From Streptomyces sp. NBC_00457 (lineage in GTDB: Bacteria; Actinomycetota; Actinomycetes; Streptomycetales; Streptomycetaceae), in assembly GCF_036014015.1 (NCBI RefSeq), contig NZ_CP107905.1, forward strand, positions 4,030,001 to 4,094,000: a DNA stretch of 64,000 nt, given 5' to 3'. Numbering within the stretch: position 1 is the stretch's first letter; the number at the start of each line of letters is the position of its first letter. The translations under genes were made by a program, and so were the position numbers. Under the pieces are notes generated by a model that saw nothing but the letters and a program-made list of their open reading frames with translations, searched no databases and was not told where the DNA came from. Below are positions 48,561-56,598 of this stretch, piece after piece.

Positions 48561-50774
48561 GTGACGTCATCCTTGATCCGGAACCGGCAGCGGCGTGCCG
48601 CCGTGCGGGTGGCGCGTGCCGGGCTGGGCGGTGCGACCGGGCTGGTGTGGTTTGTGCTGCCGGGGATGACGATCAGTGCCGATGATCCGGTTCCGGCGGC
48701 CCGGGCGGGGACGGTCGTGCAGGTATCGCAGGAAGTGGACGAGACGTCCACCGCCGACCTCGTGCTGCCGCTCGTTGCAGCCAGTGCGGCGGTCGGACTG
48801 GCCGGGTACGCGTATCTACGGCGGACAAGGCGGGCGCGTACACGGACGACGCCCGGCGGCGTTCCCGTCGTCGTCCCGCCGCCGCCCCTCGCCGAACTCG
48901 ACGAGCAGGCCCGGGCGTTGCTGGTCGAGGCCGATGACTGGGTCCGCACCAGCCGTGAGGAACTGGGGTTCGCGGAGGCACTGTTCGGTACGGCGGCCGT
49001 TGCGCCCTTCGCGCGGGCCGTGCGGGACGCGGAGGGTGAACTGTCCGCCGCCTTCCGGATGCGGCAGCAGTACGACGACGGAGTCCCGGCCGACGGTGCG
49101 TCCCGGCGGCATGCGCTCGCCGGGATCGTCGGGCGGTGCCAGGAGGCGGGGCGGCGGCTGGACGCGGAGGCGGCCGGGTTCGATCAACTGCGTGGCCTGG
49201 AGCGGGGTGTGGGCGAGGCGCTGGAGGTCGCGGAGACCCGGTTCCGGGAACTGACGTCCCGCACGGCTGCCGTGCAGGCCACCCTCGCGGACCTCGGCAA
49301 GCGGTACGCCCCGTCCGCGACCGCCACCGTCACCGGCCACGTCGAACAGGCCAAGGACCGCCTCGTCTTCGCCACGTCCCGCCTCAACGAGGCCCACCAG
49401 GCCGCCGACTCCGACGAGAACGACCGCGCGGCACAGCACCTACGCGCCGCCGAGAGCGCCATCGCCCAGGCCACGGCCTTCCTCAACACCACCGACCGCC
49501 TGGCCCAGTCCCTCACCGAGGCCGCGACCATCGTCCCAGCCACCCTCACCGGCGCGGAGGTGGAGCTTGCGGGGGCGCGGGGGTGGCTGGCGGAAGCGGA
49601 GGCCGGGATGGAGCCAACGGGCGGAGACAGGGGCATGAGCGGGACGGAGACTGAGCCGGGCGACGGGGCGGACTGGACGCCTGGCAGCTGGGCAGTCGGC
49701 ATCAGTACGTGGGCGAATGACGGGGCGAGCGGACCGGGCTTGGCGTCCGATGGCGAGGTCGGCAGGGCGCCTGGGCGCGGGGCGGGCGGGGTGGGCACGC
49801 CCGCCGACGACGGGGCGGGGGCACCGGGCGGCGGGGAAGGCGGCGGCAGCACACCGAGTGACGGCGAGGCGGAGGGCGGTGAGGCGGGCGGGCCAAGCTC
49901 GCCGGCCGATCACGGGGCGGGCGGCAGGAGGCGGGAACACGCACCGGGCAGCCCAGGCACGCGGAGCGACGTCGGAACCGGCAGCCCGGGCTCGGCCACC
50001 GGCGGCGAGGCGGGCGGGGTGGGCGGGGTGGGCGGGGTGGGCACGTCAACCGGTTACGGGGCGGGCGGGGCGTCCGGCGGCAGCGTGCCGGGGGTGATTT
50101 CGGGGGGTTCCGTTGGGCCCGTGGGTGGGGTTTCGGGGATGGGTGTCGGGGAGTTGCGGGCGCGGATTCGGCATGCTGACGGGGTGCTGGCCGGCGTACG
50201 GGAAGAGGTGGTCGGTGGGTCGTACGATCCGCTCGATGCTCTGCGGCGGATCGTGCGGGCGGTTGTGGCGGTGGAGTCGGGGCGGGTGGGGGTTCTGGCG
50301 GCGGCTGCCCTGCTCGCCGCGCGGGAGTCGGTCGGGCTTGCGGACGGGTTCGTGGTGACGCACCGGGGTGCGGTGGGCGGTGAGGCGCGGACGCGGCTGG
50401 CGGAGGCGGTGCGGTTGCTCGCGGCGGGGCCGGAGGAGCGGGTGGCGGCCGGGCTGCGGGCGCGGGCCGGCGTGGACCAGCGGCGTGCGCCTGGCCTGGG
50501 GCGAATGCCGGCGGCCGCGCGCACCATGACCGGCGATCGCGTCACGGCCGACACCCTCGCCCGGCACGCCCACGCACTCGCCGAGCAGGACGTCCGTGTG
50601 CACGGCAACCCGGTCGCCGGGGCCGCGGAGCGCGAACTGGGCGTCGGCGGGGCCCTCCTCGGCGGGATTCTGCTGGGCGGCGCCCCGGACTGCGGCCCGC
50701 CCGCAAGCTTCGGCGGACCTCGCACCCGGGCCCGCCGAGGCGGCAGCACAGCCACGTCAACTACCCGTCGCTGA
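48561..50774 (+). CDS. Large coiled-coil / Gly-rich membrane protein, C-terminus altered by transposon end
   Basis: The product of 737 residues has a first hydrophobic segment (about 23-38), a second helix near 70-88 (LVLPLVAASAAVGLAGYAYL) and then a long helical coiled-coil region (about 125-330) similar to TPM/YgcG-associated actinobacterial proteins, without the TPM domain being evident. Residues 330-520 are Gly/Ala/Asp low complexity with GDGAGTPADDGAG-like repeats. The tail is helical. The last residues (TTRR) and the TGA stop fall in the terminal hairpin of the adjacent tnpB element, so the native C-terminus was probably replaced. The start is GTG 48561 without a clear ribosome site. 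Function is unknown. Confidence 0.62.
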   Translation: MTSSLIRNRQRRAAVRVARAGLGGATGLVWFVLPGMTISADDPVPAARAGTVVQVSQEVDETSTADLVLPLVAASAAVGLAGYAYLRRTRRARTRTTPGGVPVVVPPPPLAELDEQARALLVEADDWVRTSREELGFAEALFGTAAVAPFARAVRDAEGELSAAFRMRQQYDDGVPADGASRRHALAGIVGRCQEAGRRLDAEAAGFDQLRGLERGVGEALEVAETRFRELTSRTAAVQATLADLGKRYAPSATATVTGHVEQAKDRLVFATSRLNEAHQAADSDENDRAAQHLRAAESAIAQATAFLNTTDRLAQSLTEAATIVPATLTGAEVELAGARGWLAEAEAGMEPTGGDRGMSGTETEPGDGADWTPGSWAVGISTWANDGASGPGLASDGEVGRAPGRGAGGVGTPADDGAGAPGGGEGGGSTPSDGEAEGGEAGGPSSPADHGAGGRRREHAPGSPGTRSDVGTGSPGSATGGEAGGVGGVGGVGTSTGYGAGGASGGSVPGVISGGSVGPVGGVSGMGVGELRARIRHADGVLAGVREEVVGGSYDPLDALRRIVRAVVAVESGRVGVLAAAALLAARESVGLADGFVVTHRGAVGGEARTRLAEAVRLLAAGPEERVAAGLRARAGVDQRRAPGLGRMPAAARTMTGDRVTADTLARHAHALAEQDVRVHGNPVAGAAERELGVGGALLGGILLGGAPDCGPPASFGGPRTRARRGGSTATSTTRR

Positions 50775-50860
50775 AGCGACGGGCTTGCTGCTCGGGTTCG
50801 CCGATGGCTTCGGTGGTCCCGGCTGCGTCCAGCTCTCACACTCGATGGTGTCGCCGGTCA
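50756..50860 (-). ncRNA. Probable omega-RNA (TnpB guide RNA) 3' part
   Basis: TnpB proteins work with an RNA made from the 3' end of their own element, ending at the right end and continuing into flanking DNA as guide. Here the minus strand after the tnpB stop has about 100 bases that include the hairpin with 8-bp stem CCCGTCGC/GCGACGGG and end in GTTGAC. The guide would then be GTGGCTGTGCTGCCGCCTCG (50736-50755). The RNA presumably also includes sequence upstream in the tnpB 3' end. This is inferred from family knowledge. Confidence 0.45.
50764..50783. repeat. Terminal hairpin of tnpB element (right end)
   Basis: CCCGTCGC-TGAA-GCGACGGG is a perfect palindrome with a TGAA loop. The TGA in the loop is the stop codon of the upstream plus-strand gene. 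Confidence 0.85.
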
Positions 50861-52069
50861 GGCGATGAGGGTGAGGGCAGGGGCCTGTGACTCGGCCCCG
50901 CGAACCCACGCGTACCAGCCGCGGTGGCTGATGTTGTGGGACGCGTTGCGGTCTGCGTGCTCAGCGAAGCCGCACGACCGGCAGACGAACACGGCCTGAG
51001 AGGGCCGGTTGGCTTTCTCGATGTGGTGACAGCGGGAGCATTCCCGGCTGGTGTACGCCGGATCGGCGTACACCACCGGGACCCCGGCGCGTTTCGCCTT
51101 GTAGGCGATGAACGCGCCGAGCTGGTGAAACGACCAGGAGTGCAGCGTGACGCGCTGGGGCTTTCTCAGCCGTGCCCGTCCGCGGATGCCCGTCAGGTCT
51201 TCCAGGGCGATTCCGCGACCGGTGCGTTGAGCCTCCGCCACGATCTGCTTGCTGATCTTGTGGTTGATGTCGCGGGCCCGGCGTTTCTCCTTGCCCGCGT
51301 GCTTCTTCGCCCGCCGTTTGGCGGACTTGGTGTTCTTCTTCTGCAGCTTGGTGCGCAGTTTCCGGTCTGCTTCACGGCGCCGGTTCAGGCGGCGCCCGCT
51401 GTGCCGCTTGCCGGTGGAGGTGGTGGCGATGTTGACGATGCCCAGGTCCACCCCGACGAACCCCACCGGGTGTGCGTTCCCCTCGGCCTCGGCGATGTCG
51501 CAGGTCACCAGCAGATACCACTGCCCGCCCCGGCACAGCAGATCGGACTCACCTTTGCGGTGCGCGGCTACTACCGCCAGGTGCCCCGGCTCGCCGGTGA
51601 ACGCGACGTTCTTCATCCGCCCGGCCGTGGTCCAGATCGACACCGTGCGCTGCTTGTGCTGCCAGGACAGCATCCGGTCGTCATAGGGCTGCGCGGCGTC
51701 CGCGCGGAAGGTGACCGGCTTGCCGGCCGCCTTCTCGTACCGCTTGGAGCCGGGCTTGCCGTGGTTTCCGTTACGGAGGTTGGCGCGCAGCGTGGTGTAA
51801 GCGTCGCAGGTCTTCTTGATCGCGTGCTGGGCGGCCTGCGCACCCAGATTCCACCGGGTCTTGATCTGCTGGTAGGTGTGCTTGCGCAGGGCCAGGGGTT
51901 TGGCCGCCTTCTCCTGGAAGGCGACGTGGGCGGCCCAGGTGGCGGCCTCGTTGCAGGCATGCAGGGTCGCTTCAAGTGCCGCCGCCTGTACGGGCGTCGG
52001 CAGGAGTTTGACCCGCACCACCAGCTTCACGACCATGAACGTACACACCCGTACGAGCAGCCACCGCAT
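50858..52069 (-). CDS. tnpB: RNA-guided endonuclease TnpB (OrfB family)
   Basis: The product of 403 residues has all the features of an active TnpB. The RuvC nuclease residues are Asp in VGVDLGIVNIAT, Glu in IALEDLTGIRGRA and Asp in EHADRNASHNI. The zinc finger is CSRCHH ... CRSCG (two CxxC pairs). The basic helical middle (RRREADRKLRTKLQKKNTKSAKRRAKKHAGKEKRR) is typical. TnpB uses an omega-RNA to cut DNA next to a short TAM and helps the element persist. Start ATG 52069 has GGGGAGGGG upstream; an internal ATG at 52036 is an alternative. No frameshift is seen, unlike many decayed copies. Confidence 0.93.
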   Translation of the reverse strand: MRWLLVRVCTFMVVKLVVRVKLLPTPVQAAALEATLHACNEAATWAAHVAFQEKAAKPLALRKHTYQQIKTRWNLGAQAAQHAIKKTCDAYTTLRANLRNGNHGKPGSKRYEKAAGKPVTFRADAAQPYDDRMLSWQHKQRTVSIWTTAGRMKNVAFTGEPGHLAVVAAHRKGESDLLCRGGQWYLLVTCDIAEAEGNAHPVGFVGVDLGIVNIATTSTGKRHSGRRLNRRREADRKLRTKLQKKNTKSAKRRAKKHAGKEKRRARDINHKISKQIVAEAQRTGRGIALEDLTGIRGRARLRKPQRVTLHSWSFHQLGAFIAYKAKRAGVPVVYADPAYTSRECSRCHHIEKANRPSQAVFVCRSCGFAEHADRNASHNISHRGWYAWVRGAESQAPALTLIA

Positions 52070-52220
52070 GTTCCCCTCCCCTCACCCGAACGAGCGACCA
52101 GCCCCCGTCTCACGGCCACAGCACCAACGCGGCCCGGCTCCGCCGGGAAGTCACCTGGCCGCTTCACGGCCCTGTCGCCTCCGGCCCGATTCCGCGGCGC
52201 TCCGCACCGCCACCACCAGA

Positions 52221-52258
52221 TGCGATTCCTCCCGGGCGTGAACGCCCGGGGTTCCTCG
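52221..52258. repeat. Second IS1341-like end hairpin upstream of tnpB
   Basis: CCCGGGCG-TGAA-CGCCCGGG (52231-52250) flanked by TTCCTC on both sides has the form of IS605-family element ends (on the minus strand GAGGAACCCCGGGCG then GGGAGGAATC). It differs in sequence from the 50764 hairpin. It may be the left end of the same element or the relic right end of another, lost copy. Confidence 0.65.
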
Positions 52259-52269
52259 CAAGAACAAGC

Positions 52270-52464
52270 TGAACGCCGAGCCGACCCGGCCAACCCGAGC
52301 CCAGCCGACCCGAGCCGAGCCCAGCCGACCCGAACCCAGCCGAGCCGGCCCAGCCAACCCGAACCCAGCCAACCCGAACCCAGCCGACCCGAGCCGAGCC
52401 CAGCCGAGCCGGCCCAGCCAACCCGACCCGACCCGGCCAACCCGACCCGAGCCGAGCCGACCCC
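52270..52464. repeat. Degenerate pentanucleotide tandem repeat, about 190 bp
   Basis: The stretch consists of words such as CCGAC, CCGAG, CCCAG and CCAAC repeated with a basic period of five and occasional four- or six-base steps. A longer segment (AGCCGACCCGAGCCGAGCCC) occurs twice about 90 bases apart, so there was secondary duplication. It begins 20 bases after the 52250 hairpin and ends exactly at the phosphatase stop codon. Confidence 0.88.
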
Positions 52465-55140
52465 TCAGAACAGACTCAGCAACGCCTCCGCCGGATCCGC
52501 CAGCCCCGTCTCCCCGTCCGGCAGCGGGAGTTCGAACCACACCGTCTTCCCGCGTGGCGTCCGCCGCGAGCCCCAAGCCGCCGACAGCAGGCCGACCAGT
52601 TGCAGCCCCCGGCCTCCCTCGTCCGTGTCGCGGGCGCGGCGGCGGCGGGGCTGGACCAGGCCGGCGTCCCAGACCTCGCAGACGAGCGTGCGGTCCAGGA
52701 GGAGCCGTAGCCTGATCTCCCCTTCGCCGTAGCGCAGCGCGTTGGTGACCAGTTCGCTCACCAGCAGCTCGGCCGTGTCGACCAGCGGCTCCAGGTCCCA
52801 GCTCAGCAGCTGCCCGCGCGCGTACTCACGGGCGCGGCCGACGCTGCGGGGCTCGCGGGGGAGCGTCCAGTCGCCCACGGAATCGGCCGGCAGGCCCTGG
52901 ACCCGGGCCATCAGCAACGCGATGTCGTCCTCGCCGTGGTGGGTGTCGAGGGTGTTGAGGACGTGGTCGCAGACGTCCTCCAGGGGAGCGGACGGGTCCG
53001 TCAGCGCGCCGACGAAGGCTTGCAGCCCCTCGTCGAGGGGATGATCGCGGGATTCGACCAGTCCATCCGTGTAGAGCGCCAACAGCGCACCTTCGGGTAG
53101 TTCGACCTCCACCTCCTCGAAGGGCTCCCCGCCGACGCCCAGCGGCATGCCCGGCGGCACGTCCAGCATCAGCGCGTCCTCACCGGGCTCGACCAGGACG
53201 GGCGGCAGATGGCCCGCGTTCGCGAAGGTGCAGCGCCTGGTCACCGAGTCGTAGACCGCGTACACGCACGTCGCCAGATACACCTCGGACAGATCCGCCT
53301 CACGCGGGCGGCGGGCCGCGCGGGTCGCCTGCTGGACACCGCCCGGCGCCCCCAGGCCCCGCGCGATCTCGTCCAACGCGGAGAGGACCTCCGCCGGTTC
53401 GAGGTCCAGCAGGGCCAAGGTGCGGACGGCTGAGCGGAGTTCACCCATCGCCACCGCCGCCCTGAGCCCGCGTCCCATCACGTCCCCGACCACCAACGCC
53501 GTACGGTGTCCCGGCAGTTCGATCACGTCGAACCAGTCTCCGCCCACCTCGCTGGGCCGGTCGGCCGAGGAGTTGCCGGGCAGATAGCGGCAGGCGATGT
53601 CGAGGCCGGAGGCCACGGGGTCGCCCGGCGGGAGCAGGGACCGCTGCAGTATCAGGGCCCGTTCGTGCTCACGGCGGTACAGCCGCGCGTTGTCGATGCA
53701 GACCGCCGCCCGCGCCGCCAGCTCCACCGCCAGCTCCCGGTCCCGGTCGCCGAACGGCTCGCTGCCCTTCGTACGGGAGAACTGCGCGAGTCCTACGACG
53801 GTGTCGTGGGCGACCATCGGGACGGCGAGCGTGGACTGGACGAGGCCGCCCTCCTCGGGCGGGACGCGCCGCGGCTTGGCGGTGCGCAGGGCGTCCGCAC
53901 AAGGGGAGTTGAAGGGGTAGTGGTGGACGGCCCCGACGGCGACCTGTGTGCCGCCGCTGAGAAACGGCGCGTCGGAGACCGCGCTGGCATAGGCGACCCG
54001 GCGCAGCGCCGCGCTGCCGTCGGCGAGCCCGGGCGGGGTCTCGTCGCCGGCCAGCAGGCCCTGGTAGAGGTCGACGGTCGCCAGGTCGCAGAAGCCGGGG
54101 ACGACGACGTCGAGGAGTTCGCGGGCCGTGGTCTCCAGGTCGAGGGAGTTGCCGATCCGGGCGCCCGCTTCATTGAGAAGGGCGAGATTGCGCCGGGCGG
54201 CCGCGGCCTCGCGGGCGGCGGCGCGGCGGGCGGTGATGTCGGTTCCGAGCCAGGCGATGCCGATGGGGCGGCCGGTGCCGCTGTGTACGCGATAGAGGTT
54301 GATGGACCAGTGGCGGCGCTCGTCGGAGCCCGGCAGAAAGCCCGTGACATGCATGTCCGTGATGGTCTCGCCGGTCTCCAGGACTCGGCGCAGCACCGCC
54401 GTGACCCGTTCGGCCTCCGGCCGGGTCAGATAGTCGTGGACGCCGAGCCCGCGGTGGTCGTCCGGGGTGCCACCGAAGGTGGAGGCGAACCGCTGATTGG
54501 CGCGGCGAACCCGCAGGTCGGAGTCGATGAGCAGAAAGCCGAACGGAGATTGGCCGAAAATGGCCTGCGAGGCGGCGAGGTCGGTCTCGATGCTGCGGAG
54601 CGTGCGGACGTCGACGACGATGCAGACCGCGGCCTTCTCACCGTCCTCGGTGCGCGTCGGCATGACATAGACCTCGGCGAGGGCCTCGCCGCCCTCCCCG
54701 TCGGCCGTGTCCGGCTTCCGGAAGGGGATCACACCGGTCCACTCCCGGCCGTCGAGGATCTCCGCCATCTTCCGCTGGCCCTGCTCATGCAGGTCGGGGT
54801 CGACGAACGCCTCGATGGGATCCATGCCGAGGGCCCGCTCGGCCGGGATGCCGAAGAGATGCTCGGCGCGCAGGCTCCACTGGTCGACGAGGCCGTCGGC
54901 GCCGATGGAGAAGGACGCGACCTTGATGTAGTCGTAGATGGAGCCGGGCGGGCTGCTCTGCCACATGGCGTCACCGGGGCGTGTGTCGGCGGACGGCACA
55001 GCGCCGGAAGACCCGTCCTCGCCGGGCCGCCCGGCGCCGGAGGCTCTCGTCGCGTCGGCCGCGGCGGCAGCCGCGGCTCCCGTCCTCGCGCCGCCCGACG
55101 GGTCCTTGGACTCCGTGGCCTTCGCTGGTATCTCGCTCAC
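52465..55140 (-). CDS. Multisensor PP2C (SpoIIE-type) phosphatase with PAS, GAF and HATPase domains
   Basis: The product of 891 residues reads, in order: Ala-rich leader; PAS domain (about 55-170, SIYDYIKVASFSIGADGLVDQWS); second PAS (about 190-300, SPFGFLLIDSDLRVRRANQRF); GAF domain (about 320-480); SpoIIE/PP2C phosphatase (about 500-710, with GGDWFDVIELPGHRTALVVGDVMGRG and YTDGLVESR); and a C-terminal anti-sigma-type HATPase (ELLVSELVTNALRYGEG, DEGGRGLQLVGLLS). One protein can thus sense, dephosphorylate an anti-anti-sigma factor and act as kinase in a sigma-partner switch. No STAS protein is adjacent. Start GTG 55140 has GGAGGGGA upstream. Its 3' end abuts a tandem repeat. Confidence 0.88.
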   Translation of the reverse strand: MSEIPAKATESKDPSGGARTGAAAAAAADATRASGAGRPGEDGSSGAVPSADTRPGDAMWQSSPPGSIYDYIKVASFSIGADGLVDQWSLRAEHLFGIPAERALGMDPIEAFVDPDLHEQGQRKMAEILDGREWTGVIPFRKPDTADGEGGEALAEVYVMPTRTEDGEKAAVCIVVDVRTLRSIETDLAASQAIFGQSPFGFLLIDSDLRVRRANQRFASTFGGTPDDHRGLGVHDYLTRPEAERVTAVLRRVLETGETITDMHVTGFLPGSDERRHWSINLYRVHSGTGRPIGIAWLGTDITARRAAAREAAAARRNLALLNEAGARIGNSLDLETTARELLDVVVPGFCDLATVDLYQGLLAGDETPPGLADGSAALRRVAYASAVSDAPFLSGGTQVAVGAVHHYPFNSPCADALRTAKPRRVPPEEGGLVQSTLAVPMVAHDTVVGLAQFSRTKGSEPFGDRDRELAVELAARAAVCIDNARLYRREHERALILQRSLLPPGDPVASGLDIACRYLPGNSSADRPSEVGGDWFDVIELPGHRTALVVGDVMGRGLRAAVAMGELRSAVRTLALLDLEPAEVLSALDEIARGLGAPGGVQQATRAARRPREADLSEVYLATCVYAVYDSVTRRCTFANAGHLPPVLVEPGEDALMLDVPPGMPLGVGGEPFEEVEVELPEGALLALYTDGLVESRDHPLDEGLQAFVGALTDPSAPLEDVCDHVLNTLDTHHGEDDIALLMARVQGLPADSVGDWTLPREPRSVGRAREYARGQLLSWDLEPLVDTAELLVSELVTNALRYGEGEIRLRLLLDRTLVCEVWDAGLVQPRRRRARDTDEGGRGLQLVGLLSAAWGSRRTPRGKTVWFELPLPDGETGLADPAEALLSLF

Positions 55141-55389
55141 GCGAACCGTCCCCTCCAGCTCACCGCGCCCGGCACCGGTCACCGGGGGCGGCTGCCCGCA
55201 GTATCCAGCACTACGACGCCGCCTGACACGGTGTTCACGATCACAGCACGGTCCCGACGGTTTTCGGTCCTCACTGCGACAACACTTCCAGTCTTCTAAC
55301 CAGCGGACACGCCGTCGAATCACGCGACGGGACAACCGCCACTGGCCTGAACCAGTCACCGGACAGTGCGTCCGCGGCTGTACACCCGG

Positions 55390-55833
55390 TCAGCCCGGTA
55401 CGGCCAGTTCGAACCACACCGTCTTGCCCGCCTCGCCGGGCCGGGTTCCCCAGCGGTGCGAGGAGCGGGCGACGAGCTGGAGTCCGCGCCCGCTCTCGTC
55501 CTCGGGCCGGGCCTCACGCTCGCGCGGCGGGTCGGGGAGCGGGTCGGAGACCTCGACCAGCAGGACGTCCCCCACGTCCGCGGGGCGGACCAGGCGTACG
55601 CCGATGGGGCCGGTGGCATGCCGCAGGGAGTTGGTGACCAGTTCACTGACCAGCAGGGCGGTGATGTCGGCGACGCTCTCCAGGTCCCATGCGTGCAGCC
55701 TGGCGCGGACGGCGGCTCGGGCGGCGCGTACGGCGCCGGGGTCCGCGGGGAAGGTCCACTCGGCGCAGTCGCCATCGGTGTCGATCACGCCGATCACTTC
55801 CCAGGCCAGCAGCCCACACACGTCCGGTTTCAT
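55390..55833 (-). CDS. HATPase_c_2 (anti-sigma-factor-like) protein
   Basis: The product of 147 residues is a single GHKL ATPase domain of the RsbW/SpoIIAB-like class common in Streptomyces. Key motifs are ITALLVSELVTNSLRHATG (N box), LLVEVSDPLPDPP (G1) and ESGRGLQLVARSSHRWG (G2). The last 25 residues are closely similar to the C-terminus of the adjacent phosphatase (GKTVWFELAVPG versus GKTVWFELPLPDG), so the two genes share an origin. It lacks phosphatase and sensor domains, so it may be its antagonist or partner. ATG 55833 is chosen; a GTG at 55848 is possible. Neither has a good ribosome site. Confidence 0.82.
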   Translation of the reverse strand: MKPDVCGLLAWEVIGVIDTDGDCAEWTFPADPGAVRAARAAVRARLHAWDLESVADITALLVSELVTNSLRHATGPIGVRLVRPADVGDVLLVEVSDPLPDPPREREARPEDESGRGLQLVARSSHRWGTRPGEAGKTVWFELAVPG

Positions 55834-55942
55834 GGGGTTAATGGGCACATACCCGATATCGCGGCTGCGTTACCACTCCGTGGGTCAGCTGGGTGCGCCT
55901 AATAGCTCGGGGGGTGATGTGTTGTTGTGCGGGTGCGGGTTT

Positions 55943-55976
55943 GTGGGGGCTGGTCGCGCAGTTCCCCGCGCCCCTT
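55943..55976. repeat. Dispersed repeat, copy C, carrying the NUDIX stop codon
   Basis: GTGGGGGCTGGTCGCGCAGT followed by TCCCCGCGCCCCTTA matches the core of copies A and B. The complementary TAA is the stop codon of the NUDIX gene. Confidence 0.88.
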
Positions 55977-56379
55977 AAGTCAGTTCCAGTCGGGCCTTGA
56001 TTTCCTGCACCGCCGGTACGTCCTGGTCCAGCCACGATACGTCCCACAGTTCCGCCGCAGTCAGCCAGCGCAGTTCGTCGTGGTCCTGGAGGGGCTTGGG
56101 GTCGGGGGAGCCGGGCAGCAGGCCTGCAAGGAAAACCTGGAGCACGTACGGGGGCTTCAGTGGCCATTGGCCCGGTACGCGTCCGGTGATCTCCGTCTCG
56201 ACGCCCAGCTCCTCGCGCAGTTCCCTGACCAGGGCCGCTTCCGGGGTTTCTCCCGGCTCCACCTTGCCGCCCGGCAGTTCCCAGCGGCCGGCCAGTTCGG
56301 GGGGTGCGCTGCGGCGGGCGGCCAGGAGGCGGCCGGTGTCGAGGAGTGCCGCGCCCACGACGACGATCGGTTGCGTCAT
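55975..56379 (-). CDS. NUDIX hydrolase (MutT-like)
   Basis: The product of 134 residues has the full Nudix box: GKVEPGETPEAALVRELREELGV (Gx5Ex7REUxEExGU, with REL and EEL acids present). It begins VVVGAALLDTGRLLAARRSAPPELAGRWELPGG, a layout usual for 8-oxo-dGTP/(d)CTP diphosphatases. It hydrolyses nucleoside diphosphate derivatives; the exact substrate cannot be read from sequence. The stop codon is provided by dispersed repeat copy C, so its last residues may have changed with the insertion of that element. A SPOR-like gene begins 219 bases upstream. Confidence 0.87.
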   Translation of the reverse strand: MTQPIVVVGAALLDTGRLLAARRSAPPELAGRWELPGGKVEPGETPEAALVRELREELGVETEITGRVPGQWPLKPPYVLQVFLAGLLPGSPDPKPLQDHDELRWLTAAELWDVSWLDQDVPAVQEIKARLELT

Positions 56380-56406
56380 GGGCGGGAGCCTACGGGAGGC
56401 GCCTGT

Positions 56407-56598
56407 TCAGTCGGTCGCGCCCGATCCGTTCTGCCCGATGCGCTCGACCCAGTAGAGCTGCTTGTGTCCGCGGGTGTCGAGGCTGTCGGCGATCTTCTGG
56501 GCCTCGGCCCGGGTCGCGTACCGGCCCACGCGGTAGCGGTTGCCGTTGTCGTCCTGCCGTATGACGAGCCAGGGAAGAGTGATCGTGCTGTCGTTCAT
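56407..56598 (-). CDS. Small SPOR-like protein
   Basis: The product of 63 residues (MNDSTITLPWLVIRQDDNGN ... NGSGATD) has the beta-alpha-beta pattern NRYRVGRYATRAEAQKIADSL of the sporulation-related SPOR repeat, here one short unit without signal peptide or membrane helix. SPOR modules normally bind denuded septal glycan; a cytoplasmic, stand-alone unit is common in Streptomyces and of unknown use. I chose ATG 56598 over one nine codons upstream because the extra residues are not typical and GGAGCGG lies upstream. It ends 27 bases before the NUDIX start. Confidence 0.75.
   Translation of the reverse strand: MNDSTITLPWLVIRQDDNGNRYRVGRYATRAEAQKIADSLDTRGHKQLYWVERIGQNGSGATD

Larger units (their letters stand above)
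50756..52262 (-). mobile_element. Solo tnpB insertion element, IS200/IS605 (IS1341-like) type
   Basis: The element contains tnpB only; there is no tnpA (Y1 transposase) nearby. Its 3' side ends with the hairpin CCCGTCGCTGAAGCGACGGG (50764-50783) followed on the minus strand by TAGTTGAC, the type of end seen on many IS1341-like elements. The left border is uncertain: a second hairpin (52231-52250) marks its outermost plausible limit. No target duplication is expected for this family. Without tnpA it needs a Y1 transposase supplied in trans to move. Confidence 0.6.

Noticed and set aside
52270..52464. Pentanucleotide repeat as coding Pro-rich sequence
   Set aside because: All frames give low-complexity peptides and none has a supported start; the period of five breaks any codon pattern.
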